Positions 6,890 to 14,130 of a stretch of DNA of 16,012 nucleotides are shown here, piece by piece. This DNA is from an uncultured Clostridium sp. (GTDB lineage: Bacteria > Bacillota > Clostridia > TANB77 > CAG-508). Position numbers and translations under genes: made by a program. The stretch lies in assembly GCA_900557045.1 (NCBI GenBank), contig USQY01000041.1, positions 1-16,012 on the forward strand. The letters run 5' to 3'. The first letter of the stretch is position 1. The number at the start of each line of letters is the position of its first letter. The notes under the pieces are model-generated. The model was not told the DNA's origin. It searched no databases and saw nothing but the letters and a program-made list of their open reading frames with translations.

Positions 6890-7477
6890 ATGAAAGAAAA
6901 AAGTAATGAATTAAAAGCAATTTTAAATGAAATTGCAAGAGAAGAAAATTTAAACAGATATGTAATTCCTGCATTAAGGAAACCAACATTAGATAATATA
7001 AAAGACATTATCAATGCGTGTTTTAGAAAATACAAAACATTTGATGATGTTACAAGAAGGTTGTGGAGAGCAATCAATCGTATGGACAAAATAGAAACTG
7101 ATAAATTTGATGAATTAGAAATAGATAGACTATGTGATTTTAAATATTTCTTAATAGAAATGAAAGATAAATATATTCATATAGTAAAAGAGTCTGTTCC
7201 AATTCTAGTTATGGAATTGATAGATTTTCAAATTCCAGAATTTATGAATGAGATTAAATATAGTAATGAGGAAATTGCTAAATTACGCAGAGGCGATTTG
7301 ATAATTATAGCAAGAGAAGCAAAAGAAAAGACTATTGTAAAGATAACCGACTTTGAAAATGTTGATTATTATGAAGAGTTTATGAAAGAGCTTAATGCTA
7401 TAATAGGAAAATTTTTAAAAGATAAACAACATTCAATGATAGCAATTAAATATGATCCATTCTTGGTTAGATGGTAG
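6890..7477 (+). CDS. Unknown protein at the head of the parA operon
   Basis: A 195-residue, charged, mainly helical protein with no signal peptide, membrane segment or motif I recognise. Notable stretches are RKPTLDNIKDIINACFRKYK and a C-terminal region with alternating hydrophobic residues (DLIIIAREAKEKTIVKITDF) suggesting strands. The start at 6890 is preferred over 6842 because AAAGAAGG (6875-6882) lies 7 bases upstream. It ends 15 bases before the next start codon and is followed by a sigma-region-4-like gene and parA, so it probably belongs to the element's replication, maintenance or regulation module. Function unassigned. Confidence 0.75.
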   Translation: MKEKSNELKAILNEIAREENLNRYVIPALRKPTLDNIKDIINACFRKYKTFDDVTRRLWRAINRMDKIETDKFDELEIDRLCDFKYFLIEMKDKYIHIVKESVPILVMELIDFQIPEFMNEIKYSNEEIAKLRRGDLIIIAREAKEKTIVKITDFENVDYYEEFMKELNAIIGKFLKDKQHSMIAIKYDPFLVRW

Positions 7478-7492
7478 TTTGGAGGTTGCAAT

Positions 7493-7597
7493 ATGAGGAA
7501 AAACGATTTTATTAGTTACAAAATGTCCAAACAAGAAACCATTAATTATTTAAGAAATGCTTTAATTGTCTATCCTCGGTTTAAGAGCAATGATTGA
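7493..7597 (+). pseudogene. N-terminal piece of the sigma-like gene, cut by a frame break
   Basis: A strong GGAGG (7480-7484) precedes the ATG at 7493. The frame gives a 34-residue peptide including MSKQETINYLRN, an opening typical of small phage or element regulators, then stops at 7595. Omitting one base near 7568 would give a continuous protein into the downstream frame (NYLRNALILSILGLRAMIEE). It is therefore probably the 5' part of the next gene, separated by a one-base insertion. It could also be a real short upstream frame, since its TGA overlaps the downstream ATG at 7590. Confidence 0.5.
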
Positions 7598-7985
7598 AGA
7601 AAGAAATGTTAAAGTGGAGCGAGTTGCAAGAGCAAAATATGCTTTATTTGAACACGATAACATTGAAGAAATAGATAAATTTGATAATGTAGACGAGTAT
7701 GTATTAAACGAAATGAAAAAAGATAAAGAACTTAATGATTTAAAATATCAATATAAGATGATTAGTATCTTTATGGACGAATTAACTAAAACTAATGCAT
7801 ATAAATTATTATCATATATTAGATTAAGATATTTCTTTAATATGCCAAGAAAAGATATTATCAAGCAATTAAATCTAACAGAAAAAACTTACGATATAAT
7901 AGATGACTTTTTATTAGAAAAGTTATATCGAACTGTTATAAATAGAGGTAACATCTTCAGAGACTGGAGTGATGTTGATGTGTAA
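7590..7985 (+). CDS. Sigma-region-4-like regulator (possibly 5'-truncated by a frameshift)
   Basis: The frame encodes a helical protein of 131 residues from the ATG at 7590. Its C-terminal part, IRLRYFFNMPRKDIIKQLNL then TEKTYDIIDDFLLEKLYRTV, looks like the helix-turn-helix of sigma region 4 as found in ArpU/RinA/DUF1492-type phage and element regulators. Those proteins usually carry an N-terminal part like the peptide encoded at 7493-7597, so the gene is probably frameshifted. Restart at 7590, overlapping the upstream TGA in ATGATTGA, could still express the HTH part, although no good ribosome binding site precedes it. The 3' end overlaps the parA start by 8 bases, implying coupling. Likely a transcription regulator of the element; target unknown. 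Confidence 0.55.
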   Translation: MIEERNVKVERVARAKYALFEHDNIEEIDKFDNVDEYVLNEMKKDKELNDLKYQYKMISIFMDELTKTNAYKLLSYIRLRYFFNMPRKDIIKQLNLTEKTYDIIDDFLLEKLYRTVINRGNIFRDWSDVDV

Positions 7986-8793
7986 AGTAATAGCAATAGC
8001 AAATCAGAAGGGTGGAGTTGGAAAAACAATTACCACTCTTTCTTTAGGAGTAGCACTAGCAAAACAAGGGAAAAAGGTTTTGCTAGTAGATGCAGACCCA
8101 CAAGGTAATTTAACAACTTGTATGGGATTTAATGAAAATGATTTTGATACATCTCTTGCATATTTAATGGAAGCAGAAATTGCAGATGTAGATATAAATT
8201 CTGAAAACACAGTTTTGCATAGCAATGAAAATGTTGATTTAATACCTTCAGATATTGTTTTGTCAGCAATAGAACTTTCATTAAATAATACTATGAGCAG
8301 AGAATATGTAATGAAAAATGCTTTATCTAAATTAAAAGATAAGTATGATTATGTGTTAATAGATTGTATGCCAAGTTTAGGAATGATTACAATAAATGCT
8401 CTAGCGTGTAGTGATGAAATAATAATACCAGTTCAATCACAATATCTTGCAGTTAAAGGTATGACATATTTATTTGATACCATAAGAAAAGTAAATAAAA
8501 CAATAAATCCAGATTTAAGTATTAAAGGAATACTTGTTACACTCGTAGATAAAAGAACTAATTTATCTAAAGTAATAAAAGATGAGTTAGAAAATGCTTA
8601 TGGAGGTAAGATAAAAATATATGATACCGAAATACCTTTAGCTATTAAAACTGCTGAGGCTAGTCTTAAAGGTCAAAGTGTATTTGAATATGATAAGAAC
8701 GGCACAGTAGCATTAAGTTATAACAATTTTGCAAAGGAGGTATTAGAAGATGAGCAAAGAAAATCTAAAAATAAATCTGCCATCATACGATAG
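7978..8793 (+). CDS. parA: ParA-family partition ATPase
   Basis: A 271-residue ParA/Soj ATPase that would position or maintain the element DNA together with ParB. The deviant Walker A KGGVGKT (K11-T17, signature lysine K11) opens the protein, followed by the switch motif VDADPQGN (D38, D40) and the later Walker B region (YVLIDCMPSLG). Length is normal and the frame is intact. The ATG at 7978 is chosen because TGGAG (7965-7969) lies 8 bases upstream and MCKVIAIANQKGGVGKT is a typical ParA opening; ATG 7972 and GTG 7969 are alternatives. The 5' end overlaps the HTH gene and the 3' end overlaps parB by 44 bases, so the operon order is regulator-parA-parB. With ParB truncated, partition is unlikely to work unless another ParB exists. 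Confidence 0.92.
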   Translation: MCKVIAIANQKGGVGKTITTLSLGVALAKQGKKVLLVDADPQGNLTTCMGFNENDFDTSLAYLMEAEIADVDINSENTVLHSNENVDLIPSDIVLSAIELSLNNTMSREYVMKNALSKLKDKYDYVLIDCMPSLGMITINALACSDEIIIPVQSQYLAVKGMTYLFDTIRKVNKTINPDLSIKGILVTLVDKRTNLSKVIKDELENAYGGKIKIYDTEIPLAIKTAEASLKGQSVFEYDKNGTVALSYNNFAKEVLEDEQRKSKNKSAIIR

Positions 8794-9046
8794 TATATTT
8801 ACTACACAGAAAGAGCGTGATGATGAAAAAGCAGAAAAGATACAATTAATACCAATAGATAAAATAAAAGACTTTCCAAATCATCCATTCAGAGTAGAAA
8901 GAGATGAGAAAATGGAAGAAATGGTAAATAGTATTAAGAATGAAGATGATTCAGCAGTAAGATTAGCTTTAGGAGTAATGCTTTTAGCTTTCTTAGGTAT
9001 TGCGTGGGTAGTTATAAAAATTTTTAAGAAAAAAGACAATAAATAA
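8750..9046 (+). CDS. Truncated ParB N-terminus fused to a membrane-anchor tail
   Basis: A 98-residue chimera. Residues 1 to about 64 are the N-terminus of a ParB-like protein (QLIPIDKIKDFPNHPFRVER, then MEEMVNSIKN); the arginine-containing nuclease-like box and DNA-binding HTH that should follow are absent. From about residue 65 the sequence becomes DDSAVRLALGVMLLAFLGIA and then WVVIKIFKKKDNK, a single membrane helix with a basic end, like the C-terminal anchor of a sorted surface protein. The ribosome binding site AAGGAGG (8734-8740) lies 9 bases before the ATG. I infer an in-frame deletion joining parB to the 3' end of a surface-protein gene. If translated it would probably be a small membrane protein without partition function. 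Confidence 0.7.
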   Translation: MSKENLKINLPSYDSIFTTQKERDDEKAEKIQLIPIDKIKDFPNHPFRVERDEKMEEMVNSIKNEDDSAVRLALGVMLLAFLGIAWVVIKIFKKKDNK

Positions 9047-9128
9047 AAAGTACATTCGAGGGGAAAATATGCAAGTAGGTAATAATATTCGTGGTAAAAA
9101 TATGCAAAAATGAAAAAATAGCAATTAC

Positions 9129-9180
9129 TTATTGACTTTTGGGAGGAATATTAATAAAAATTCCTTGCGAAAGTCAATAA
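9129..9180. repeat. 21-bp inverted repeat with a 10-base loop
   Basis: The arms at 9129-9149 and 9160-9180 pair at 20 of 21 positions counting G-U wobbles (outer TTATTGACTTT with AAAGTCAATAA; inner GAGGAAT with ATTCCTT). It lacks a T tract, so it is a poor terminator. It could be a protein-binding site, a single-stranded origin or transfer hairpin, or the edge of the inserted ATPase unit. Confidence 0.6.
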
Positions 9181-9237
9181 ATTTATAAAGAATGTGAATA
9201 AAATTATTTTGAAAAAATTGTTAAAAATAAGTCAAAT

Positions 9238-9314
9238 GTGAAATTACACACTAAAAGTGCCTCGAAAAATGTGAAAGTTTGCACAAAAAGTGCCTTGAAA
9301 AACGTGAAACTCTG
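9238..9314 (+). repeat. Iteron-like direct repeats with exact 33-bp period
   Basis: GTGAAA recurs at 9238, 9271 and 9304. The two full units share AAAAGTGCCT(C/T)GAAAAA; the third is cut short and leads into the -35 box. Each full unit also has a small inverted motif (CACTAAAAGTG, GCACAAAAAGTGC). Their position just upstream of a consensus promoter fits a repressor or activator array. Confidence 0.6.
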
Positions 9315-9343
9315 TTGACAGAACATTTAATTTATACTACAAT
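9315..9343 (+). promoter_or_regulatory. Promoter of the DUF4143 ATPase gene
   Basis: TTGACA (9315-9320, perfect), a 17-bp spacer and TACAAT (9338-9343). It touches the third iteron on its upstream side and lies just before the GGAGG (9350-9354) that serves the gene. Confidence 0.75.
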
Positions 9344-9361
9344 AAGTATGGAGGCGAGCAA

Positions 9362-10666
9362 ATGAAAAGAAAAATATATAAAGATTTAGTTGATTGGAAA
9401 GATAGGGGAATGAAAAAAGCTTTAATGGTTATTGGAGCAAGACAGGTTGGAAAAACATACATAATAGAAGAATTTTGTAAAAATGAATTTGAAAATTATG
9501 TTTCAATAAACTTGTTAGATCATCCTGAAATTACAGAGCTTTATAAACAAAACATATCATCTGAAGAAAAGTATATAAGACTATGTGCTAATTTAAATAT
9601 AAATCCAAATCTAGAAAATACCATAATATTTTTTGATGAAATTCAAGAAAGTGAAGAACTTATTTCAGCACTAAAATGGTATTGTGAATCAGAAAAGCCA
9701 TTTAAAGTAATTTGTGCAGGAAGTCTTTTAGGTGTTAAACTAAAAAGATTTCATAGTTCGTTCCCAGTTGGTAAAGTAGAGCTACTTCATATGTATCCAA
9801 TGGACTTTGAAGAATTTTTATTAACACAAAATTCTGGAGATTACCTAACTAAATATATAAAGGAATGCTATGAGCAAAATAAGCCAATGGATAATGTAAT
9901 GCACGAAAAATTAAAAGATTTATATAGAAAATATTTATGCGTTGGTGGATTACCAGAAGTTGTTAGTGAATTTTCTACAAATGATATGGACATTTTACAA
10001 ATTAACAGGAAAACAATTGAAGATATTATATTGTCATATATAAATGATATGAATAAGTATGTAGATAACAAATTTGAAGCCGCAAAAAATGAAGCTATTT
10101 ATAAATCAATACCTGTGCAAATTGGAAATAAATCAAATAAGTTCCAATATACAAAAATTGAAAAAAATGCAAGAAAGCGTGATTATGAAAGTTCACTAGA
10201 ATGGTTGTTATCAAGCAATATGATATATAAGTGTAATTTGCTAAATAGCATAAATATACCACCAGAGGCATTTAAAAATGAGGATGTATTCAAAATATAT
10301 ATGGGAGATGTTGGTGTACTTAATACAATGTTAAAAATAAATACAAATGAAATATACTTAGATAAACCATTTATATATAAAGGCGATATTGCTGAAAATT
10401 ATGTCGCAAATCAATTGATATTTAATAATGTTGCATTATATTATTGGGCAACAGCAAGTAATTCAGAAATTGATTTTATTATATATAATGAGGATGGTAT
10501 TATACCAATTGAAGTAAAAGCAAGTGATAATACACAATCAAAAAGTCTAAATGCTTATGTAAAAAAATACAATCCAAAATATTCAATTCGAGTATCAGGA
10601 AAGAATTTTGGATTTGAAAACGGAATAAAGTCAGTACCGCTTTATGCTGCATATTTAATTAAATAA
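9362..10666 (+). CDS. AAA_14 / DUF4143 ATPase
   Basis: A 434-residue cytoplasmic ATPase of the COG1373 type. The N-terminal AAA_14 domain has Walker A GARQVGKT (25-32) and Walker B IIFFDEIQE (D92, E93), followed by a sensor-like CAGSLLG. The C-terminal DUF4143 region carries a PD-(D/E)XK nuclease-like pattern, SEIDFII (D371) with IPIEVKAS (E384, K386). Length and motifs are complete. The start at 9362 has GGAGG 7 bases upstream. The gene has its own promoter, upstream iterons and a private terminator, so it looks like an independent insert between the truncated parB and the helicase region. Such ATPases are very common in clostridial and bacteroidal accessory DNA; some are suspected of defence or toxin-like roles, but no activity can be claimed here. 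Confidence 0.88.
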   Translation: MKRKIYKDLVDWKDRGMKKALMVIGARQVGKTYIIEEFCKNEFENYVSINLLDHPEITELYKQNISSEEKYIRLCANLNINPNLENTIIFFDEIQESEELISALKWYCESEKPFKVICAGSLLGVKLKRFHSSFPVGKVELLHMYPMDFEEFLLTQNSGDYLTKYIKECYEQNKPMDNVMHEKLKDLYRKYLCVGGLPEVVSEFSTNDMDILQINRKTIEDIILSYINDMNKYVDNKFEAAKNEAIYKSIPVQIGNKSNKFQYTKIEKNARKRDYESSLEWLLSSNMIYKCNLLNSINIPPEAFKNEDVFKIYMGDVGVLNTMLKINTNEIYLDKPFIYKGDIAENYVANQLIFNNVALYYWATASNSEIDFIIYNEDGIIPIEVKASDNTQSKSLNAYVKKYNPKYSIRVSGKNFGFENGIKSVPLYAAYLIK

Positions 10667-10690
10667 AAATTTTATAAAAGTAAAAGAATA

Positions 10691-10731
10691 AAAAGAGAAG
10701 TTGATTTTTAAAAGATTAACTTCTCTTTTTT
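10691..10731 (+). terminator. Rho-independent terminator after the ATPase gene
   Basis: AAGAGAAGTT pairs with AACTTCTCTT around a loop of about 16 bases that can shorten the gap further (GATTTTTAAAAGATT), followed by TTTTTT. Confidence 0.85.
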
Positions 10732-10755
10732 GCGTTATGCAAGAAAGGAGGAACA

Positions 10756-10971
10756 ATGTCAAGGACAAAAAGAAATTATAGAATAAAAACTTTTGAAAAG
10801 TTAGAAGGACTTGGACTATCAAATGAGAAAGAAATTTTAAATATGAAAGTAAATGAATTAAAATCTTTAATACCGTTTAGTGTAAAAGATGTTCTTAATA
10901 TCATTGAAATGCAAGAAGGTATTAAAAAAGATGGTTTAGTTGCTTATTTATTTGGCTCTAAAAAAGAATAA
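10756..10971 (+). CDS. Conserved-looking small protein upstream of the helicase
   Basis: A 71-residue basic, helical protein with no recognised domain (MSRTKRNYRIKTFEKLEGLG, then SVKDVLNIIEMQEGIKKDGL). AAAGGAGG (10743-10750) lies 5 bases before the ATG. It ends 18 bases before the helicase start with another strong site between, so the two form one operon, as small unnamed genes commonly do beside this helicase in clostridial conjugative elements. It lies just after the ATPase terminator; its promoter was not found, which suggests the inserted ATPase unit may have separated it from one. Role unknown. Confidence 0.65.
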   Translation: MSRTKRNYRIKTFEKLEGLGLSNEKEILNMKVNELKSLIPFSVKDVLNIIEMQEGIKKDGLVAYLFGSKKE

Positions 10972-10989
10972 TGGAAGGAGGATTTGTAA

Positions 10990-12404
10990 ATGGCAAACAA
11001 ACTTATAAAAACACAAGAATTATTTGGAGAAGAAATATCTATAATTACAAAGAATCCGTCCGAGTGGTTAAAATTTCTTGATACTTGCTCAAATAACTAT
11101 AAATTTTCATTTACAGAGCAGGTTTTAATTTATGCACAAAAGCCAGATGCTACTTATCTTGCAGAAATTGAACAATGGAATAAAAAGTTACATAGATGGA
11201 TAAAAAAAGATACCAAAGGTGTTGCTTTAATAGAAAATGATGGAATAAATACAAGGTTAAAACATGTTTTTGATATTTCTGATACCTACGATAAATTTGG
11301 TAGAAAAGTATCTATATGGCAAGTAAATCATAAGTTTGATGATGAAATTATCGAAGATTTAGAAAACACCTATGGCAGTCTTGAAATGAAAAGTAATTTA
11401 AGTGAAGCGATTATTTCTGCAAGTTACAATATGGTTGAAGATAATTTTCAAGACTATTTCACAGAATTAAATAGGGTTACAGATAATAGTTTACTTGAAA
11501 ATTTAGATAAAGATACATTAAGTTATTATTTTAGAAGAATAATGTCAAATTCTGTTGCTTATATGATGATGAAAAGATGTGGGCTTACTCCTGAAGATTA
11601 TTTTTCTGAAAATGATTTTAGAGAAATAACTAATTTTAATACTATTCAAACTATTACAAAACTAGGTATGGCAACAAGTGATATAGCAGAAAATGGATTA
11701 AGAGAAATTTATGATACAAATAGAATTTTAACAAAAAACTCTAAAAATAAAAATTACACATTTGATAGAAAAAATAATAATTATTATAATGAAAACAAAT
11801 CAGAGAGGAGTGATGATTATGGCAGTAACATATCACAGAGAGGGAGATTACCTAATACCAGATATAATAGTGGAGAAACAACAAGAAAGGAAACCACTAG
11901 GGATGTATGGCAGAGCCAGGCTGAAATTTTTGAAGGAACACAGGAGAGGAACATGGTCAGAGCTGATAATGATGAACACATTAGCGAGCCACCTTCAAGA
12001 AATAGACCAGACAGCAACAACGAGAATAAAACAGATAATAGAAGGGCTAGCCAAACAGAACAAAGTGGACGAGAAGATGAAAGAGGAGAACCAAATGCTT
12101 TGGGTACAGAACATGAACAACTTCAAGGCTCAAGCGGAGGAAATGGTGTACCAGGAACTAATTTACAATTAAATCTTTTTGAAAATAATATTACTGAAGA
12201 AAAACAACGAGAAAATATTGATATTCTTGAGGAAACTGAACCTAATATTGATGAGAATATAGCAGAAGTAGAAATTACTCCTGCTAATTTTTATGCTCAA
12301 AATACATAAATTGAAGATAAACCTTTAATATTATCACAAGAACAGATTGATAATATTCTTATTTATGGAGGTGTTGTTGAAGAAAGCAAATTTAGAATAT
12401 ATGA
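10990..12404 (+). pseudogene. N-terminal remnant of a conjugative-element helicase
   Basis: The first 230 or so residues (WLKFLDTCSNNYKFSFTEQV, LIYAQKPDATYLAEIEQWNK, a late YMMMKRCGLTPEDYF) match the N-terminus of the very large SNF2/DEAD helicase-methyltransferase-like proteins of clostridial ICEs. A Gly/Arg/Glu/Asn-rich linker (SQRGRLPNTRYNSGET through NALGTEHEQLQGSSGG) ends in LQLNLFENN, also typical. The frame stops at 12307 (TAA), but homologous sequence continues in the same frame beyond it: LSQEQIDNILIYGG then ESKFRIYDHL, the next conserved block. At about 12404 this gives way to sortase B sequence. The gene is therefore broken by one nonsense codon and a deletion removing all helicase motifs. 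The expected full protein exceeds 2,000 residues. AAGGAGG (10975-10981) lies 8 bases before the ATG. Confidence 0.75.
11819..12172 (+). CDS. tnpV: TnpV-family protein, out of frame inside the helicase linker
   Basis: A 117-residue protein in the +1 frame relative to the surrounding helicase remnant. It matches the TnpV family along its length: VTYHREGDYLIPDI, GMYGRARLKFLKEHRRGTWS, ENQMLWVQNMNNFKAQAEEM and a final ELIYN. TnpV was named in the Tn4451 group of clostridial mobilizable transposons; its exact role is unclear, possibly accessory to excision. GAGAGGAG (11803-11810) sits 8 bases before the ATG at 11819, so it has its own translation start. The frame is intact although the host frame is broken 135 bases downstream. 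The helicase frame here also keeps its own family-typical sequence (EIFEGTQERNM, LQLNLF), so both frames appear to be used or to have been used. Confidence 0.75.
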   Translation: MAVTYHREGDYLIPDIIVEKQQERKPLGMYGRARLKFLKEHRRGTWSELIMMNTLASHLQEIDQTATTRIKQIIEGLAKQNKVDEKMKEENQMLWVQNMNNFKAQAEEMVYQELIYN

Positions 12405-12563
12405 CCATTTAACGAATATAACGAGTTTGTGAGTGGGTGTAAAAATATTCAATTATATGATACAGGAGTTCAAACAGAATATGGCGATAAATTTATCACA
12501 ATGTCAACTTGCGAGTATTCGCAGAAAAACGGAAGAATGGTTGTTGTGGGAAGGAAAATATAA
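12405..12563 (+). pseudogene. 3' end of a class B sortase gene
   Basis: In the frame ending at the TAA 12561-12563 the sequence reads FNEYNEFVSGCKN, YDTGVQTEYGDKFITMSTCE and YSQKNGRMVVVGRKI. The MSTCEYS motif holds the catalytic cysteine and NGRMVVVGR the active-site arginine, as in sortase B enzymes that anchor surface proteins. The signal anchor, the beta-barrel N-terminus and the catalytic histidine are missing, and the frame has a stop at 12402-12404. The fragment begins exactly where helicase sequence ends, so a deletion joined the two genes. It cannot be functional. Confidence 0.8.
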
Positions 12564-12778
12564 AAGATAGGATATAGACATAATAGGTAACGCCACAAAG
12601 ATTATAAAGATACTATGTAAACTTCAGCACAATAAAAGAAATAAGAATATACATAACAAGTTGACGGCTCGGAGATTATAGGAAAAATATGTAAACCAAG
12701 AGCCTATTCAAACCATATTCTTTCCAGTCTAACAAGTGCATACAACACTTAAAAATCCATTAAAAAGGAGTTGAGTTT
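12564..12778. other. Intergenic stretch between sortase remnant and CHAP gene
   Basis: No convincing gene. A 31-codon open stretch (12657-12752, reading VDGSEIIGKICKPRAY) has no start codon or recognised relative. GGCTC (12666-12670) can pair with GAGCC across about 30 bases. The ribosome binding site AAAAAGGAG (12762-12770) belongs to the CHAP gene. Confidence 0.4.
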
Positions 12779-14014
12779 ATGGCAGATATAAAAGAAAAAC
12801 AAAGAGCACCGATAAAAATATTAGATAAAACCAAAGTCAGAGCAGAACGAATAAAAGACAACCTAGTAGATATAAGAACCAAAAATGATTTAGATACTAA
12901 TGACAATGGAGAAGACTATGCAGTAAATAGAGTTGAAGAAAGTACGAAAAAACTATCTAAAAAAGGAATAAATAAAGCTGATGAATTTGGAAGAAAATCA
13001 TTAGATGAAACTGGGCAGAATATTAACAAAGTGAAAGACAAAATAATAGATACTCATAATAGAAATACTGCAAAAAAGACCGCTGAAACTACTAAAAGAA
13101 TATCTAATGAAATTAAAGGTACTATTAAGACAAAAGATAATGTTATGAAATCAAATAAGTTAATTAAAACGAATGTTCGTAACGTGAAACGAACGGCTGA
13201 TACAACAAAAAAAGCTATCAAAACAGCTGACAAAGTTGCAAAAGAATCTAAAAGAGTAGCAAAAGAGTCAGCAAAAATGGCACAAAGAATTGCTAAAGCC
13301 ACCAGAGAAGCTGCAATTCAAACAGCTAAAGCGGTTAAAGTAACAATAAAAGTTACTATTCAAGCTATTAAAGCAATTATTGCAGGAACAAAAGCATTAA
13401 TCAGTGCAATAGTAGCTGGAGGTTGGGTTGCTGTCATAATTGTAATTATAATAACAATAATAGGTGGAGGCTTCATTGCCGTACAAAATATGAACAATAA
13501 TGGGGGCGGTGGAGAAGGTGGCTCTGGAACAGTGCCAGGACAAATCTATCAATCATCTTGGGGAACAGATATGGTTTTTATTGCTAAAACACAATTAGGT
13601 AATCAAGGTGGACAACCTTACTGGAGTTGGTATGGTTTTGAAAATAGAGTAGAATGGTGTGCCTGTTTTGTATCATGGGTTTCAGATCAATGTGGATACA
13701 TAGAAAAAGGCATAATTCCTAAATATTCAGCTTGCGTTACCGCAGTAGATTGGTTTAATGAAAAGCATCAATATATGCCTAGAGATTCAGGTTATATTCC
13801 TAAATGTGGGGATATAATCTTTTTTGATTGGAAAGATAAAGAAACAGGGGTTCAAGATGGAAGAGCTGACCATACTGGAATAGTTGAATATACTGACTTA
13901 CAAACTATGAAAGTGCATACTATTGAAGGTAATACAAGCGATTCTGTTGCAGAGAGAGAATATGATGCTACTAATGTTGAAATATTAGGGTATGGATTAC
14001 CTATGTATCAATAG
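12779..14014 (+). CDS. Membrane-anchored CHAP-domain peptidoglycan hydrolase of a conjugative element
   Basis: A 411-residue protein in three parts. Residues 1 to about 205 are a long Lys/Ala-rich coiled-coil-like region (TAETTKRISNEIKG, VAKESKRVAKESAKMAQRIA). A single membrane helix follows at about 213-236 (WVAVIIVIIITIIGGGFIAV), then a Gly-rich linker (NNNGGGGEGGSG) and a CHAP domain from about 265 to the end. Catalytic residues fit: C294 in EWCACFVSW, H365 in ADHTGIVEY, and E383/N385 in IEGNTSD. Such proteins cut peptidoglycan to open the wall for the conjugation machine. Family members I recall from clostridial ICEs carry a longer segment between the helix and CHAP, so this copy may have an internal in-frame deletion. 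The start has AAAAAGGAG 8 bases upstream. No type IV secretion partner gene remains in the window. Confidence 0.82.
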   Translation: MADIKEKQRAPIKILDKTKVRAERIKDNLVDIRTKNDLDTNDNGEDYAVNRVEESTKKLSKKGINKADEFGRKSLDETGQNINKVKDKIIDTHNRNTAKKTAETTKRISNEIKGTIKTKDNVMKSNKLIKTNVRNVKRTADTTKKAIKTADKVAKESKRVAKESAKMAQRIAKATREAAIQTAKAVKVTIKVTIQAIKAIIAGTKALISAIVAGGWVAVIIVIIITIIGGGFIAVQNMNNNGGGGEGGSGTVPGQIYQSSWGTDMVFIAKTQLGNQGGQPYWSWYGFENRVEWCACFVSWVSDQCGYIEKGIIPKYSACVTAVDWFNEKHQYMPRDSGYIPKCGDIIFFDWKDKETGVQDGRADHTGIVEYTDLQTMKVHTIEGNTSDSVAEREYDATNVEILGYGLPMYQ

Positions 14015-14130
14015 ATAATTAAAAGAAATGTTTAAGAAAAGAAAATGTAATGCATATAAGTAAAAAATGATCCTATTGTAAAACCTAGCTTATTTCATTT
14101 TTTTAGTTGTAACACTTGTAAAAAAGATGG

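Larger units (their letters stand above)
9047..9361. other. Gene-free stretch: hairpin, iterons and promoter
   Basis: This gap holds only a 14-codon frame (9069-9113, MQVGNNIRGKNMQK) with a GAGGGG in front, perhaps a scrap of a lost gene, plus the long inverted repeat, the 33-bp repeats and the promoter listed separately. Confidence 0.5.

Noticed and set aside
9069..9113. 14-codon frame MQVGNNIRGKNMQK after the parB fusion
   Set aside because: Looks vaguely like an XRE-type protein start but is too short and stops at once; noted only as a possible scrap.
9238..9310. CRISPR-like regular repeats
   Set aside because: Only two full units plus a part, with a 33-base period made up mostly of the repeat itself, no spacer variety and no cas genes. 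Iteron or operator array fits better.
12657..12752. 31-codon open stretch before the CHAP gene
   Set aside because: No start codon, no ribosome binding site and no recognised similarity; too short to call.
13054..13302. Minus-strand open frame opposite the CHAP coiled coil
   Set aside because: A shadow of Lys/Ala-rich codons on the other strand, with a clear plus-strand gene in place.
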